64,000 nucleotides of DNA, taken from contig JAPQWV010000407.1 in assembly GCA_027422505.1 (NCBI GenBank), forward strand, positions 248,001 through 312,000, read 5' to 3'. Positions 26,663 through 38,485 of this stretch are shown here, in pieces. Made by a program: the position numbers and the translations under genes. Source of the DNA: Craterostigma plantagineum (lineage: Eukaryota; Streptophyta; Magnoliopsida; Lamiales; Linderniaceae). How positions within the stretch are numbered: position 1 is the stretch's first letter; every line of letters starts with the position of its first letter. The notes beneath the pieces were generated by a model, which was given only the letters and a program-made list of their open reading frames with translations, was not told where the DNA came from and did no database searches.

Positions 26663-27927
26663 AAAAATTGCTTTGATTTCGGACTTTGCATGGTGTGTGC
26701 TTTCATGATTACCATTAGGGTTTTCGTTGTTGTTTTGAATTATGAACAAGTGATGTTTGCTTTCTTCGTCATTGTTGTTGTTTTAGGTTGTGATCTTTGG
26801 TGCTTGTTTAAGGTTGTTTGTTTAATTTGATCCAACTATTAATCAACTAGTATTCTTCTTTTTTCGTAGGTGTTTTGTACTAATATTTTTGCTAACGTTT
26901 AAAAAAAAAGATTAGCGAAATGATGCAGTGAAAGGAAATCTCCAACTCATAAAACTAAAAGCGTAATCTAATAACAACTCACAGAGCACTGAAGGAAGAG
27001 AATTATACTGCTCGCAGAGCTATACTGCCAATGCTTCAGCAGAAGAAGATGAAAGGTGATTCTTAAACCATCCTTGATACTAATCTTTTCTCCTGCGAAA
27101 TCTCACTGATTCATACGTCTCTAGTTCTCCAAAATCATCCAGATTTTCTTTCCAAATCAAATTTTATCTGCTTTTAGTTCCAGATTTGTGAAAGAATGGA
27201 AGAAATATCTCTAGGAAGAAGCACGAATATAATGAAAGACGTGCCGGGCTGGTGAAAGTGTATCATTCAGGAATTTTTTTGTTTGTCCGAGTTTGTTGTT
27301 CGCACTTGGGCTTATACGATTTCCTTGTTTCGAATAAAGATAGTGTCGAAAATTTACTTGCTTGAATATTCGCAGTGGGGCGATGTTCTTCAGCAAAATC
27401 TTGTTATTTTCTATCAGTGGAATGGATGATTCTTATGTATTGAATCTTCATTAGATTCCCAGGGTACTAGATAAGTTATTGCAACAAGTAATTTCGTTTA
27501 AATGAATATAAGAAAAAAAATAACTCTTACTCTCAAACTCGATTAGTTATTGCGCTGCAGTTCAACAATGACATCAACAACAAAATTACAATCGGACGCC
27601 TCATTTGTTTTAACAAATAATCATTTTAGATGAATGTATATTTTGCCACACAAACGTTGGAAACAAAAAAAAAAATTGAAGCTAAAACTTCACGTTGGTT
27701 CATCATAATCCTCTAATGGCCTCTTCACCTTAGATAAAAATAGAACCACCCATAAATTCAGGCAATGTTGATCAACACACACATATTTTCATCGCTCAAG
27801 AAACAAAAAGAAAAAAAAGAAAGAGAAGCAAAACCATTCAAACCAAACAATTAACCAATCACCAATTATATATCCAGCAGCTAGCTAGCTAGGAGGCGCG
27901 TGAGATACACACAACCACCGACCAGCC
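26663..27927. other. Intergenic
   Basis: 3' UTR of the wall-protein gene, then AT-rich DNA with no supported gene. The region just before 27928 looks like the 5' UTR of the USP-like gene. Confidence 0.45.
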
Positions 27928-28621
27928 ATGCAAGATCCAACCACCGCCACGCCTCGCATGGTGATGGTGGTGGCGGACCCCACCCGCGAATCATGGTTCG
28001 CCCTCCAATACGCCCTCTCCCACGTCGCCTCTGACTACGATACCCTAATCTTATTCCACGTAGAAAACCCTACCGCTCGAAAGAATCCGTTCGCAGCCCT
28101 CTTGAAGAACCCGTTGTCGCCCGGCGGAGGAGCCGCCTACTCGTGGGCGGCGGATTCCGGCGCCGGAGGAGGAGAGGGGGCGGCGGCCGGCGAGGGAAAT
28201 AATTTTCTCGAGGCGATGAGAAGGGCCTGCGAAAAATCGAAGCCCAGGGTTATCGTGATGGTGAAGAAGGCCGAGGTGGTCGACGGAGTCGATAAGGCTT
28301 CGGTGATTCTTTCGAGCAGCGAAACTTTCGAGGTCGATGTCTTGGTGGTTGGTCAGAGGAGGAGATCCAATACGTTGTTAGGGTAAAATATTAGTTTTTT
28401 TTTCTTGATAAATCACTTCTTTTTTTTTTTCTTCACACGTATACGTTTGTTGAATATCGAATTTAAGGTCTCGAAGGGGATTATCGCTTAGAGGGTTCGA
28501 CACGGCGGATTATTTGGTTGAGAACAGCAAATGCACTTGCGTTGCCGTCCAGAAAAGGGAGCAAAATGCTGGATATCTTCTCAACAGCAAAACTCTTAAG
28601 AACTTTTGGCTTTTGGCTTAG
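27928..28621 (+). CDS. Universal stress protein-like (adenine nucleotide alpha hydrolase fold)
   Basis: Two exons (27928-28382, 28468-28621) give 202 residues. The N-terminus MVMVVADPTRESWFALQYAL, the DTLILFHVENP strand, the VDVLVVGQRR strand and the C-terminal CTCVAVQKR strand are the alternating strands of the USP fold. It ends KTLKNFWLLA, a tail I know from a plant subgroup of this superfamily. A Gly/Ala-rich insert lies at about residues 60-90. The nucleotide-binding G-x2-G-x9-G motif of ATP-binding USPs is only partly present (VGQRRRSNTLLGSRRG), so ATP binding is uncertain. A role in stress response is inferred only from the family name. Confidence 0.8.
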
Positions 28622-29075
28622 GGTTTTTTCTTCTTCTTTTTCTTCTTTTCAATGACATAGGGAGCTAATAATGTCCACAGCAGCTCTCTATATGTAATCT
28701 TCTGTAATAAGGATTGTGATGAGCAGCAGTAGATATTGTAGAGAGCATGTATTAATTAGCCATAGACAGATGTCAAAGGTTATCCAAATTTATCAATTGG
28801 ACGACCATTCGTCGACTATGTCGATATTAATAGGGTTTGTACGACGTAAGCCTTTGTACGAGTCGAGTTTCTACATCGATCGATCAAAGATTATTCTGAT
28901 ATAGTACACACATCTTTATTTATAGACACTAAAGAAGCGAAAAACACATCAACACAACAACCCTAGTACCATTTCGTGTACATATATATTCTAGCAGGGC
29001 AAATTGTTATTTATTGCTCAAACAGTTTATTTATATATAACCATATAATTATATAGTAAGACAAACCACTTTTGA
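28622..29075. other. Intergenic between USP-like gene and PR-10 pseudogene
   Basis: The USP-like 3' UTR and AT-rich DNA. No gene is seen. Confidence 0.45.
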
Positions 29076-29500
29076 TTAAGCACAAACTTCAGGATGTGCT
29101 AGGAGATACTCTTCGGCTTCCTTTCGTGAAAGAAACATAACTTTCTTCTTCTGCCATAACAATCTCAGGTTTGAGTTCAGCGTCGCCCTTCGTACGCCAT
29201 TCCCTGGCGATCTTTATTACGCATCCTCCGTCGGGGGCATCTTCGTACTTTTGATCGTAAGAGAGGGATTCGATGTTTTCGCCGAGCACGCCTCCTTCGA
29301 TCAGAGTGTACTTACTCGCATGGTTTTCCACGTAGAGATGGTCAAGCTTGTGATTTGCATGCGAATATGGAAGACCTATATATATATAGATCGAGTAATG
29401 GGATAATTTATATAAGCTTTGATAAGGTTTTACTGCGAAAGCATATTTGTTTAAGGTATATCAAAATTGTTACCTGGGGCGAAATGTGTCTTTCGAATTC
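29076..29500 (-). pseudogene. PR-10 / Bet v 1-family pseudogene
   Basis: Bet v 1-fold proteins bind small hydrophobic ligands and are induced by stress. Exon 2 (about 29076-29375) encodes GLPYSHANHKLDHLYVENHA, then KYTLIEGGVLGENIESLSY, then GGCVIKIAREWRTKGDAEL, and, after a one-base shift near 29141-29155, RKEAEEYLLAHPEVCA with a stop, the family's canonical end. The intron sits at the conserved PR-10 position, and a short exon-1 end (about 29474-29500) supplies IRKTHFAP, but two stop codons lie just upstream and no MGV-type start is found. So exon 1 is mostly lost and exon 2 is shifted. Probably a relic; it could also be a mis-sequenced live gene only if exon 1 lies elsewhere, which is unlikely. 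Confidence 0.78.
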
Positions 29501-30367
29501 ACTATGTTTCGTCTGATGGGATATGGATTATTTTGTAATATGATCAATGCTATTCGTATGGCTAAAAAGAAACAACGAAGATATCTACGTGGTGTTATTT
29601 GACTTCTAGTGTGTAAAAGTAGCATACAGGAATAGTAAATTATTAATTATAGATGAGATGATTATCTTGCTCATATCTTATAGAATAAATATTAAATATG
29701 TGTAGTTATTATTTAACTTCAAGAAGATAATAGGTGTTGGATAAAAATGTATAATATCATTATATGGTATGCATGCGAACATTATATCTCATTGTAATAC
29801 GCCACCTTTACATGCATAACATAACATTGCAAGTACAAACAAGGAATCAGATCAGACCAAACTATCAGCGATTCTTTGTAATATCGTAACCTTATTACAC
29901 CATTCAATTATATTAGACGTACTAAATTTTATCACTATAGTAATGATCTCGGCTCAGCACAATTTGCCTAATTTTGAAAAATTGTAATTATATAATTTAG
30001 CGTATGTAAAGTCGACAAATATATAATGGAAAAGAATTGAAGCATATCTTTGTAATATTATCCGATCCGATATATGAATATGATATTTAATTAGTGATAT
30101 TCTTCTTAAAGAGACGAAATAAATCTCTTGCAGGTCTGTAATTTCTACATTTTCCAAACATATATCGAGTCAATCGAATTCCTTGTATGTAGTCCTCTCT
30201 GAGAATTATTATAAAAAAAAAAAGAGTTTAAAGAAAAAAAAAAAAAAAAAAAACTTTTGAAATAAACGAAACACATGCAAAGATAGATTGAACTATTGTT
30301 TGCTCGTTTCTTCTCCCTTTTGTAAATTCTTCCATAGTTCTACAGCAGATTTGGAAATCAATTCACA
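29501..30367. other. Intergenic, AT-rich
   Basis: AT-rich sequence with an A-rich tract near 30210-30252. No gene is seen. The last 100 bp are the MRS2 5' UTR. Confidence 0.45.
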
Positions 30368-33028
30368 ATGGCTAGGGTTGTTGATGAAGCTGATAACAGC
30401 AATGGCGATGCTTGCGATTTAAGGAAAAAAGGGAACGCAGGGTCGAGAAGTTGGATATCATTGGACTCCATGGGTGGGGAGCTGATTTTAGACGTGGACA
30501 AGTACGCGATCATGCATCGCGTGCAGATACACGCGCGCGACTTACGTATTTTGGATCCCTTGCTGTCGTACCCATCGGCAATTTTAGGACGTGAGAGAGC
30601 CATCGTTCTTAATTTGGAGGTGAAGATTTTCTTCTTGTTTTTTTTAGCTGGGCTGCGTTTTTCTTTTCTCCTTCGAAAAAATGTGCTTTTTGCAGATATC
30701 CTGTTGAGATTTTGCCATGGGTTTATGTTCCCCTCTTCCCCTATCGTTGCTCTTCTTGTTGTGGGAAGTTAAAATTGGAATGTTTGACGTTTTTTCTTTC
30801 TCTGTTTTTCAATTTTTGGGGGATTTTTTTCTTTGGAGGTGATAGTGTTAAGTTTCAGCTTCTCTTGGTTTCTTGGAAAATATCTTTCTTGCGATCTCTT
30901 TTGTTTATGATTTCTGTTGCTGGTGTAGAGATTCTTCTCAGTGTCACCTTTTTTTTATTACATTTTCAACCGTAGAGATTGCAGCTTCTCAGTCAGATTT
31001 ATGAGTTGAGTTTGAAATGCTTCAATGTATTTTTTTCATGTTTTAGGGTGAGCATTTTCTGGAAGCCATTTCATGAACTTATGATCATTACATTCTTTGT
31101 GTATGCAGCATATCAAAGCCATTATCACATCCGAAGAGGTTAGATTCATAAGCTTATTATCCTTTTCCCGAATCTCACTTCTCGAGCATTTTCAATTGAA
31201 GGATACATTCGAGTAACTTGCTTAACTGTTTAAATCGATTGCAAAATATTAGGTGTTGCTTCGTGACCCTTTAGATGATAATGTAGTTCCGATAGTTGAA
31301 AACCTGAGAAGGCGGCTAAAGCTAACTAATGCAGAGAATGAGGACATCATCAAGGATATTGCCTCTGCTAATGATGTTGAAGCTGGTGAAGAAGATGGTG
31401 TGTGCTATACGTAGTTTCGTCAAGTGTCTATCATCGTACACATATATCCTTTATTTATTACATTGCTGTACTGTAATGGTAAAATGCAGACTCTCCTTTC
31501 GAATTCAAGGCGCTTGAGGTGGCGCTAGAAGCCATTTGCAGCCACCTTTCTGCTCGTGCAATCGAGCTGGAGAGCGCTGTCTATCCTGTTCTAGAGATGC
31601 TTACAAGAAAGGTGAATTTTTTTTCTCCCTATTTTGTTTTCTTATGTAAATGTGTTACAGCTTATGAAAGAACAAATCTAGGCTGTGACTGCTCTGTCTT
31701 CTGCAATGAGCAGATCAGTGGCCGTAACTTGGATAGATTGCGTAAGCTGAAGAGTCAGATGACACGGCTAACTGCCCGCGTACAAAAGGTTCGAACTATG
31801 TCTTGAAATTTCACTTTTCGGTTTGCAATGATTCACTAAGTTCGCCAAACTACTCGTGTACTTAAAATATTTTTCTCGCTTCTGCATCTGAACTCGAACT
31901 GCTCAATACAACTAGGATCATAATTTGCTAACAAAGTTATTCCATGAGTGTAGGTTAGGGATGAGCTTGAACAGCTATTGGATGATGACGACGACATGGC
32001 TGAACTATATTTGTCTAGAAAACTCGGCGGAGCTTCTTCGCCTGGCTCCTTGTTCCTAGCATCATCATCATCATCATCATCATCACCTAATAACAATATT
32101 ATTACAGGAGTATCCAAGTTGTCTAGAGAAGGAATAAGTAGGGATAATAGTAATGCTGCAACAGATCGTGCTGCAGATCGTGATATAGATGATGTTGCTG
32201 AACTTGAGAGGCTTCTTGAGGTTCTTTGTCATGTCATGCTATCTTTACGACTTCGGTTAGATATGAAAATGAGAACAGAACAATAAAATCGATAAACTTC
32301 TGCGTTTTTTGTTTTTGTTCCAGGCCTACTTTATGCAAATTGATGGCACGTTCAACAGGTTAACCTCGGTATGTCGAACCTTGACATCCTAGTAACGCGG
32401 TTTTTCATTGTGCTCGATTTTTTTGGGATTCGTTAACTCATTGCCTTAACTGCGTTTTCAGCTGCGCGAGTACGTAGACAGCACAGAAGACTACATCAAC
32501 ATTCAGGTAAAATTCTGAATTGCATAAACACAAGTGAAAGTTCTACGAATCATGACGAAACTCTTCCGTGCACCCATGGCTCTCTCTCATTTCAGCTTGA
32601 CAATCATCGAAATCAGCTCATTCAGGTACTTTTCTTTCTTCTTCGACATTAGAATTTCCATTCATCAACATTTTGTATCAGGAAAAATGAAATTTCCGAT
32701 TCGCAGTTAGAGCTTATACTGAGCTCGGGAACGGTGTGCATGTCTCTATATTCACTGGTGGCCGGAATATTTGGTATGAACATACCGTATACATGGAACG
32801 ACAACCACGGATATACGTTTAAATGGGTATGCAAGTTAGTATTCACACTACTGCACCATACAATCATCATTTCTTCCCAGTTCTTTCTCCGTGTTAAAGA
32901 CTGAAGCTTAAGCAAATCATTCTTCTATTATTTTCTTTAAGGTGGTTATTTTGACGGGTGGACTTTGCGCGCTTTTCTTCATACTTACGATGGCCTACGC
33001 TCGACAGAAGGGGCTCGTCGGATCTTAG
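30368..33028 (+). CDS. MRS2/CorA-type magnesium transporter
   Basis: A membrane channel for Mg2+. Eleven exons (30368-30619, 31109-31138, 31253-31397, 31490-31611, 31714-31788, 31954-32220, 32324-32368, 32462-32506, 32596-32625, 32707-32826, 32942-33028) sum to 405 residues. Blocks seen: [15 protein letters not shown]-type [82 protein letters not shown], and the pore signature GMN in [14 protein letters not shown] at the first of two C-terminal membrane segments. A serine-rich insert (SSSSSSSS, about residues 240-260) interrupts the soluble part. Several exons are very short (30-45 nt), usual for this gene family. It is complete and convergent with the START-domain gene 250 bp away. Which MRS2 subclass and which membrane (plastid, tonoplast or plasma) are not shown. 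Confidence 0.93.
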
Positions 33029-33277
33029 AATCAGTATCTACAGAATTCTTGGAGGCTCACTGAGAGTGAAAGACAATCCCATACGCTTTTCTTACATTGG
33101 TACTTTTCTGTGTGTTTCTCTAAAGGACATACTTAAGATTGCTAGCTGCAATAATATTACATAGTCGAGGAGCATAAGATTGAATTAAGGTATACCTCAT
33201 TACATGAGTAAGCAAACAAAAAGAGTAACATAGTTATGATAGCACAGAACATGGAAGAAGAGCCACCAAACAGATCA

Positions 33278-35440
33278 TCATGGATTACCTCGTCTCTGAG
33301 CTATTCTCCGGCCAACGCCGATCATCACAGCCTTTCCGACCAATCCCATTCGAAGACCACAAACCACAGCCACGGCGCCGCCAATGGCCACCAATCGCCA
33401 GTCGATTCCTCCGCTGTTTTTTATATCTCTGCCCTGCTCATTTACTACTGCAAACAAGCTCCTTTCTTTTTCCTCTTCTTCTTCGCACGATCTTTGCTCG
33501 AGGGTCTCCCTCAATTGCTCGTAATTTGGGATTTTAGCAGTGATTTTCGCCATTAGGGCGCATCGACTAGGGTTAGGATCTGACTTTCGGGCGTTTTGGT
33601 AAGCTCTAAAGCCCGCGTGCAGTTTCTTGACTGTGCCCCACATTCCATGTCGGACGCCTAGCCTGGCGACGTCTTTGGGTATTCCCATGTCTTCGTAGTG
33701 GATGAGCGTAACTTCGCATGCAGATCCATCTCCTTTACGTGATGGGACTGTGCATACAGTTGTTTGATGATTGGTAAGCTTGGTAATTGACAAAAAATTT
33801 TTAGCTTATAGACCAATTAGAAATCGGCCAATGTTCATATATTGACGACATAAAACAAAGAATCAAGTGAGAAAGCCACAATGCTTACCAGGCCTGATTA
33901 CCCAGCTTGAGAAATAAAGATCTACACGTCTAGGTTTGTCGCGCCTAGGCAAGTTTGGATGTGTCCCACCCTGTACAATCATGTTTCAGGTGGTAAGGAT
34001 ATTAACACCTAATATGAAATAAGAAAAGATTTAGAGGCATCGACTAATCCAAGGTGAAATTATAGAAATGCGTCGTAAGACCTTTGTGACACAGTAATAA
34101 GTGTTGTCCCCTTCCCATATCCTTCTACCAATAATATATTCACGATCGCTGCAGAAGAAAGGGAACTGTGCAGCAGAAAAATAGCAAATATGTCACCAGA
34201 TTTAAAGGCCATCGAAGAAAAATGCGTAAAGAATTCCCTGTACTCTAGTGGATATCCGTACCTTCTTTATCCAGTGCATAATCATCATCCCTGTATCAGT
34301 GTCCGCTTCTAGTATTTTCACGTGCGTAAGCATAGCATCCCATTTAGTTCTAAACTCATCATCCCAAAAGAAATCTCTGACCAGCTCAGGAGTTGCATCC
34401 TCGAAAATGGTTCTACTGCGTAAAATCATTGGACCTATCTGGAACAGAAAATGTTCCCATGTTCAACTATCATGCATAGAACAAGTTAACTCTATCCAAG
34501 AACAAGTGAAGCATTTTGCATTCTCTATCCATTATCATTTGATATATGATATAGCTTAATAAAGAATGTCTCAGCTCACCTCTGGCTCGTGCCGCCAAGC
34601 TTGGTAAGTCATGTTAGATGTGGAGCGCTCCATCATACCCTGCCAAGCCATTTCACACTCTTTGCCATCAAGAAGATGTAAGAGATGCTCGAGGTCCTTT
34701 TCTATGACACCTTCGAATTCTCCGCTGGAAGTTCCAATGATAGGCCTATTAATGAAGCAGAGGTAAATGTAAAGCCTATACGCCTTAAGTATGGTAAAAA
34801 ATGAAATCATGATCCTGGCTCACTAGTGAGAGAGAAAGCGAAGGTACTTAGGATATATGATATATAACTCTGGCTCAAAATTTCTCAAAGAAAGCTCTTT
34901 GTAATGCAAACAAGAGACACAATGCAAATTAGATCGAAAAAACATCATCGATCACACCAATAAGCGACCTCCCATTTGTTATACATCACATAGGAAGATT
35001 TCAATCGCCTATCCGACAATTAAACGTCTCAATCAGAAAGCCAAATAGAAAACTCACGTTATATCACCGACACAACCGCGGCTGGCCTCCACGGCCACCT
35101 CCGAATCTGACTCCGAGTCCGACGCCAACGGAGACGGCGGCGTTGACTTCTTCTCCAGCTTACGGAACGTCCTCCACAGCCCGCGGAGAATAGAGAGAGC
35201 CGAGACAAACGCCGTGAACGCGAGCCAAAACCGGCCAGCCGGTATGGTCCAAGCGAATCGGATCTTCGAACGGAGACCCAAATACAACAAGCCGGTCCAC
35301 CTCGGCCTCCACGACCAGCCTATCATGAGACCGATCATCACCGCAAGCCAGATCGGAACGGCACACACGACGACGTCGACTATTGTCTCCGCGATCGCCG
35401 GACTCTTTAGGTATTCCCACGCGCTTCCGTACGATTCCAT
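33278..35440 (-). CDS. START-domain membrane protein
   Basis: START domains bind lipids or sterols. Six exons (35058-35440, 34580-34745, 34262-34438, 34082-34165, 33889-33970, 33278-33747) give 453 residues. The N-terminus has hydrophobic stretches (about residues 18-45 and 65-95), then an acidic Ser/Asp linker (SDSESDSEV), then the START domain from DLEHLLHLL through KWDAMLTHVKILEADTDTG, SDREYIIGRRIW, VDLYFSSWVIRP and VTLIHYEDMGIPKDVARLGV. A C-terminal hydrophobic segment (WRLVAIGGAVAVVCGL) lies near residue 425. The layout resembles plant polyketide cyclase/dehydrase and lipid transport superfamily proteins. Ligand unknown. The gene is complete, with all splice sites canonical. Confidence 0.88.
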
Positions 35441-36233
35441 GCTTTTTCTTTCTTCCTTTCCTTCTTTTATTTTTCAATTCTGTCTTGAAATGGAGCTACA
35501 TGGACGAGGACGATGTACGTCGCCGATTGGGTTTGGCGAGAGAGAAAGAGAGAAGAAAGGGTTCGTTTGGTTGCCTATTTTATTGGAAAAATCGGCTAAT
35601 ATTCGTTTTTTACGGTTCTTTACAGCTGAGTTACAAGAGAGGAAAAAAAAAATACCACCATTAGAGGATAATTTACTTGCTATTATTTATCTCAGAACTT
35701 TAACTAAACTGTGGATAAGATTGGATAGGATTTTATGAGAGCTGTCAGAGAACAAACGGCTCTCAAGTCTCATGTGGATCCGAATTCAGCAACGGTTTGG
35801 ACCGAACTTGACCCGGCGATGACCCGTTAAGAATGTAATCTCAAATTTGATGATTTTAGTGCGCACATACTTTCGAAGAAAGGCTTGAAGAATGAAAGGG
35901 GAAAAATAGTAGACTAGACATGCATCCATTTATCACCAGTCAACACAAAATACGTCAGCATCTTCTTCTCCTTCTCACATTCATATTAGTGCATGGCACG
36001 GGCCATCTTTTAATCTCCTAAAATTCAGACAAGCCCTTCACTTTCTTCTTCCTATTTTCAGACAATGAAGCTAACATCCCCTAAACCTATAAATTCAAAC
36101 CCTCTTCTCAGCATAAACTTCCCCCCAAGAGTTCCTCCGTCAAGGAATCATCATCACCAACAAAAACTCCCAAGGATTCCTTAGCGAGCTCTATATCTCT
36201 CTAATTAAGAGACGATTCAATAACTTACATAAA
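35441..36233. other. Divergent intergenic region and PME promoter
   Basis: Promoters of the START gene (-) and the pectin methylesterase (+). A TATAAAT box at 36088-36094 fits the latter, 140 bp before its ATG. No gene is seen. Confidence 0.5.
36088..36094 (+). promoter_or_regulatory. TATA box of the pectin methylesterase gene
   Basis: TATAAAT in a CT/A-rich context 140 bp before the ATG. Confidence 0.5.
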
Positions 36234-38052
36234 ATGGGACTCAGCTCCAAGAAGAAAAAAATAGCCATCGGAGGACTCGCCTCCATCCTCCTAGTCGCCA
36301 TGTGCGTCGCCGTCGCCATCACCACCACCAAGAAAACCGGCGGCGGCCCCACCACCTCCTCCGGCGAGCCCACCACCACCACCACCACCACCAAGGCGGT
36401 GCAAGCCATATGCGCACCGACAGACTACAAACAAACCTGCGAGGAAAGCCTAAAGCAGGCCAACACCACCGACCCGAAGGAGCTCATAAAGCTCGCCTTC
36501 GACGTCACCGCCAACAACATCCAGCAAGTCCTCAAAAGCTCGGCCCTCCTAAGGGAGGCGGCCGCCGACGGCCTGACAAAGGGCGCCTTCAGCGTGTGCC
36601 AGGCGGTCCTCGAGAAGGCCGTGGACGACCTGCGTCGGTCCCTCGACAGGGTCGGCGGGCTCGACCCGAGCAGGCTCGGGTCCTACGTCGAGGACGTCAG
36701 GGCCTGGCTGAGCGGTGCCATCACGAACCAGGAGACGTGCGTGGACGCCTTCGAGGGGACGAAGGGAGACAACGGGGACAAGATGAAGAAGCTACTGAGG
36801 ACCGCCATGGAGCTGTCTAGCAACGGTTTGGCCATGGTGGACGACTTTTCGTCGGCCATTTCGTCGCTCGACGTCGATAGCTTGTCGTCGTCGTCGGGCC
36901 GCCGCCGCCTCCTCCTCGAGGAGGAGATGGAGGCGACGTTTAGGAGGAGGATGCTGCGCGCCAGGCCGGCCAGGGCCAACGTGGTGGTGGCTCAGGACGG
37001 GAGCGGTCAGGTGAGGACTTTGAGGGAGGCCGTCGCCATGATTCCTAAGAACAACGCCCGTCCCTTTGTGATCTACGTCAAGGCCGGGATTTACAGGGAG
37101 AACGTCGACATCCCGAAGAAGGCCGACCACGTCGTGCTCATAGGAGATGGCCCGAAGAGGACGAAGATCACCGGAAGTTTGAGCTACGCCAAGGGCACTC
37201 AGACATTCGACACCGCCACACTCAGTAAGCATTTTATCGTCCAAAATTCTCCGTCGTAGATTTGGGAGTAAAACCAATTGGCAATAGCGGAGTATCCCAC
37301 AAGCTTATAAGGATCTGTTTCGTTTAATGAGTCACTCTTCTTTCTCCGTCGTAGGCGTGAACGCCGACGAATTCACAGCGAAGAACATAGCCATAGAGAA
37401 CTCGGCGGGGCCGGAGGGGCACCAGGCGGTGGCGGTGAGGGTCTCGGGAGACAAGGCGGTGTTCTTCCACGTGCTGATGGACGGGTACCAGGACACGCTG
37501 TACGCCCACAACTACCGCCAGTACTACAGAGACTGCACAATCTCGGGCACCATCGACTTCGTCTTCGGCGACTCGCTGGCCCTCTTTCAGAACTGTAGGT
37601 TCATGGTACGCAAGCCCATGGCCAACCAGGCGTGCATGGTCACCGCCCAGGGCCGAAAGGACAGGCGTAGCATCGGAGCCATCATCATACAGAACGGATT
37701 GATCGTCGCCGAGAAGAAGTTCATGAGCGCAAAGCCGAGGCCCGAAGCCTACCTCGGCCGCCCGTGGAAGGAGTTTTCGAGGACCATCATCATGCAGAGC
37801 GTCATCGACGGGTTCATCGCCCCCGAGGGATGGTCGCCGTGGGCGGGAAACTACGCCTTGGACACGCTTTACTACGGCGAGTATCAGAACAGAGGCGCCG
37901 GGGCGAACACCTCGAGGAGGGTTAGGTGGAGGGGCATTCAGAGGATTACGCCTCAGATCGCCGATGGATTTACGGGTGGGAAGGTTTACAAGGGCGATCT
38001 GTGGATAAGGGCCGCCGGCGCTCCCTATGTTCCTACTTTGATGAGGGTCTGA
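36234..38052 (+). CDS. Pectin methylesterase with N-terminal inhibitor domain (type I)
   Basis: Removes methyl esters from wall pectin, making substrate for pectate lyase. Two exons (36234-37224, 37355-38052) give 562 residues. A hydrophobic signal anchor (about 12-32) follows a Lys-rich start, then a Thr/Pro-rich linker, then the inhibitor domain (about 58-205, starting AICAPTDYKQTCEESL, with spaced cysteines). Between domains lies GRRRLLLEEE, containing the RRLL site at which subtilases release the mature enzyme. The esterase domain carries GIYREN, QAVAVR, QDTLYAHNYRQYYRDC (catalytic Asp), DFVFGDS (second Asp) and LGRPWKEFSRT (Arg and Trp). All catalytic residues are present. The coding DNA is markedly GC-rich compared with its neighbours, typical of this family and not a sign of transfer. 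Start chosen at the first in-frame ATG. Confidence 0.95.
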
Positions 38053-38302
38053 AGATGGCTTGGTTGGATGTTAACTGATTTGTAAAACTTGGAGTTCTTG
38101 ATGATCCCAACCAGTGATTTTTATTACTGGGTCATTAATTATTATACGCTACCGAGTATTTTTAATGAAGAACGAACAAGAATGAAGAAGTCTGTTTAAC
38201 GAATGCTAACGTAACGCCTTTGATCGAAGTAAGAAGTAGGCGGGGAAGAACTCGAAAAAAATCACTCACATTGGATGCGGAGGGGGTCTTTTTCATAAGG
38301 GG

Positions 38303-38485
38303 TCATTTCATCTTGGCCTCGGTGAAGAGAACATGGCGATTCACGCGTGGGTCGTGTTTTCGGAACTCGAGTTTTATGTTGTGGGACTGAAGCCTCTTCG
38401 TCTTCTTTACCACGTAGAAGAAACCCGTCCCTGCGGCTGAGACGAGCCTTACCAGCATTGCACCTGCCTTCTTCTTCTCCCCCAT
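38303..38485 (-). CDS. Mitochondrial ribosomal protein bL33
   Basis: A 60-residue protein starting MGEKKKAGAMLVRLVSAAGT and ending VNRHVLFTEAKMK, the full bL33 sequence pattern of plant mitochondria (GFFYVVKK, LEFRKHDPRV). bL33 is a small protein of the large ribosomal subunit. The open frame extends upstream, but the sequence there (with a TTTTAG acceptor) looks like a 5' UTR intron edge, so I start at the ATG at 38485. No targeting peptide is visible; plant bL33m lacks one. Complete. Confidence 0.9.
   Translation of the reverse strand: MGEKKKAGAMLVRLVSAAGTGFFYVVKKTKRLQSHNIKLEFRKHDPRVNRHVLFTEAKMK

Noticed and set aside
36234..38052. High GC of the pectin methylesterase gene as a sign of transfer
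   Set aside because: Plant pectin methylesterases are often GC-rich; intron and domain order are typical for plants.
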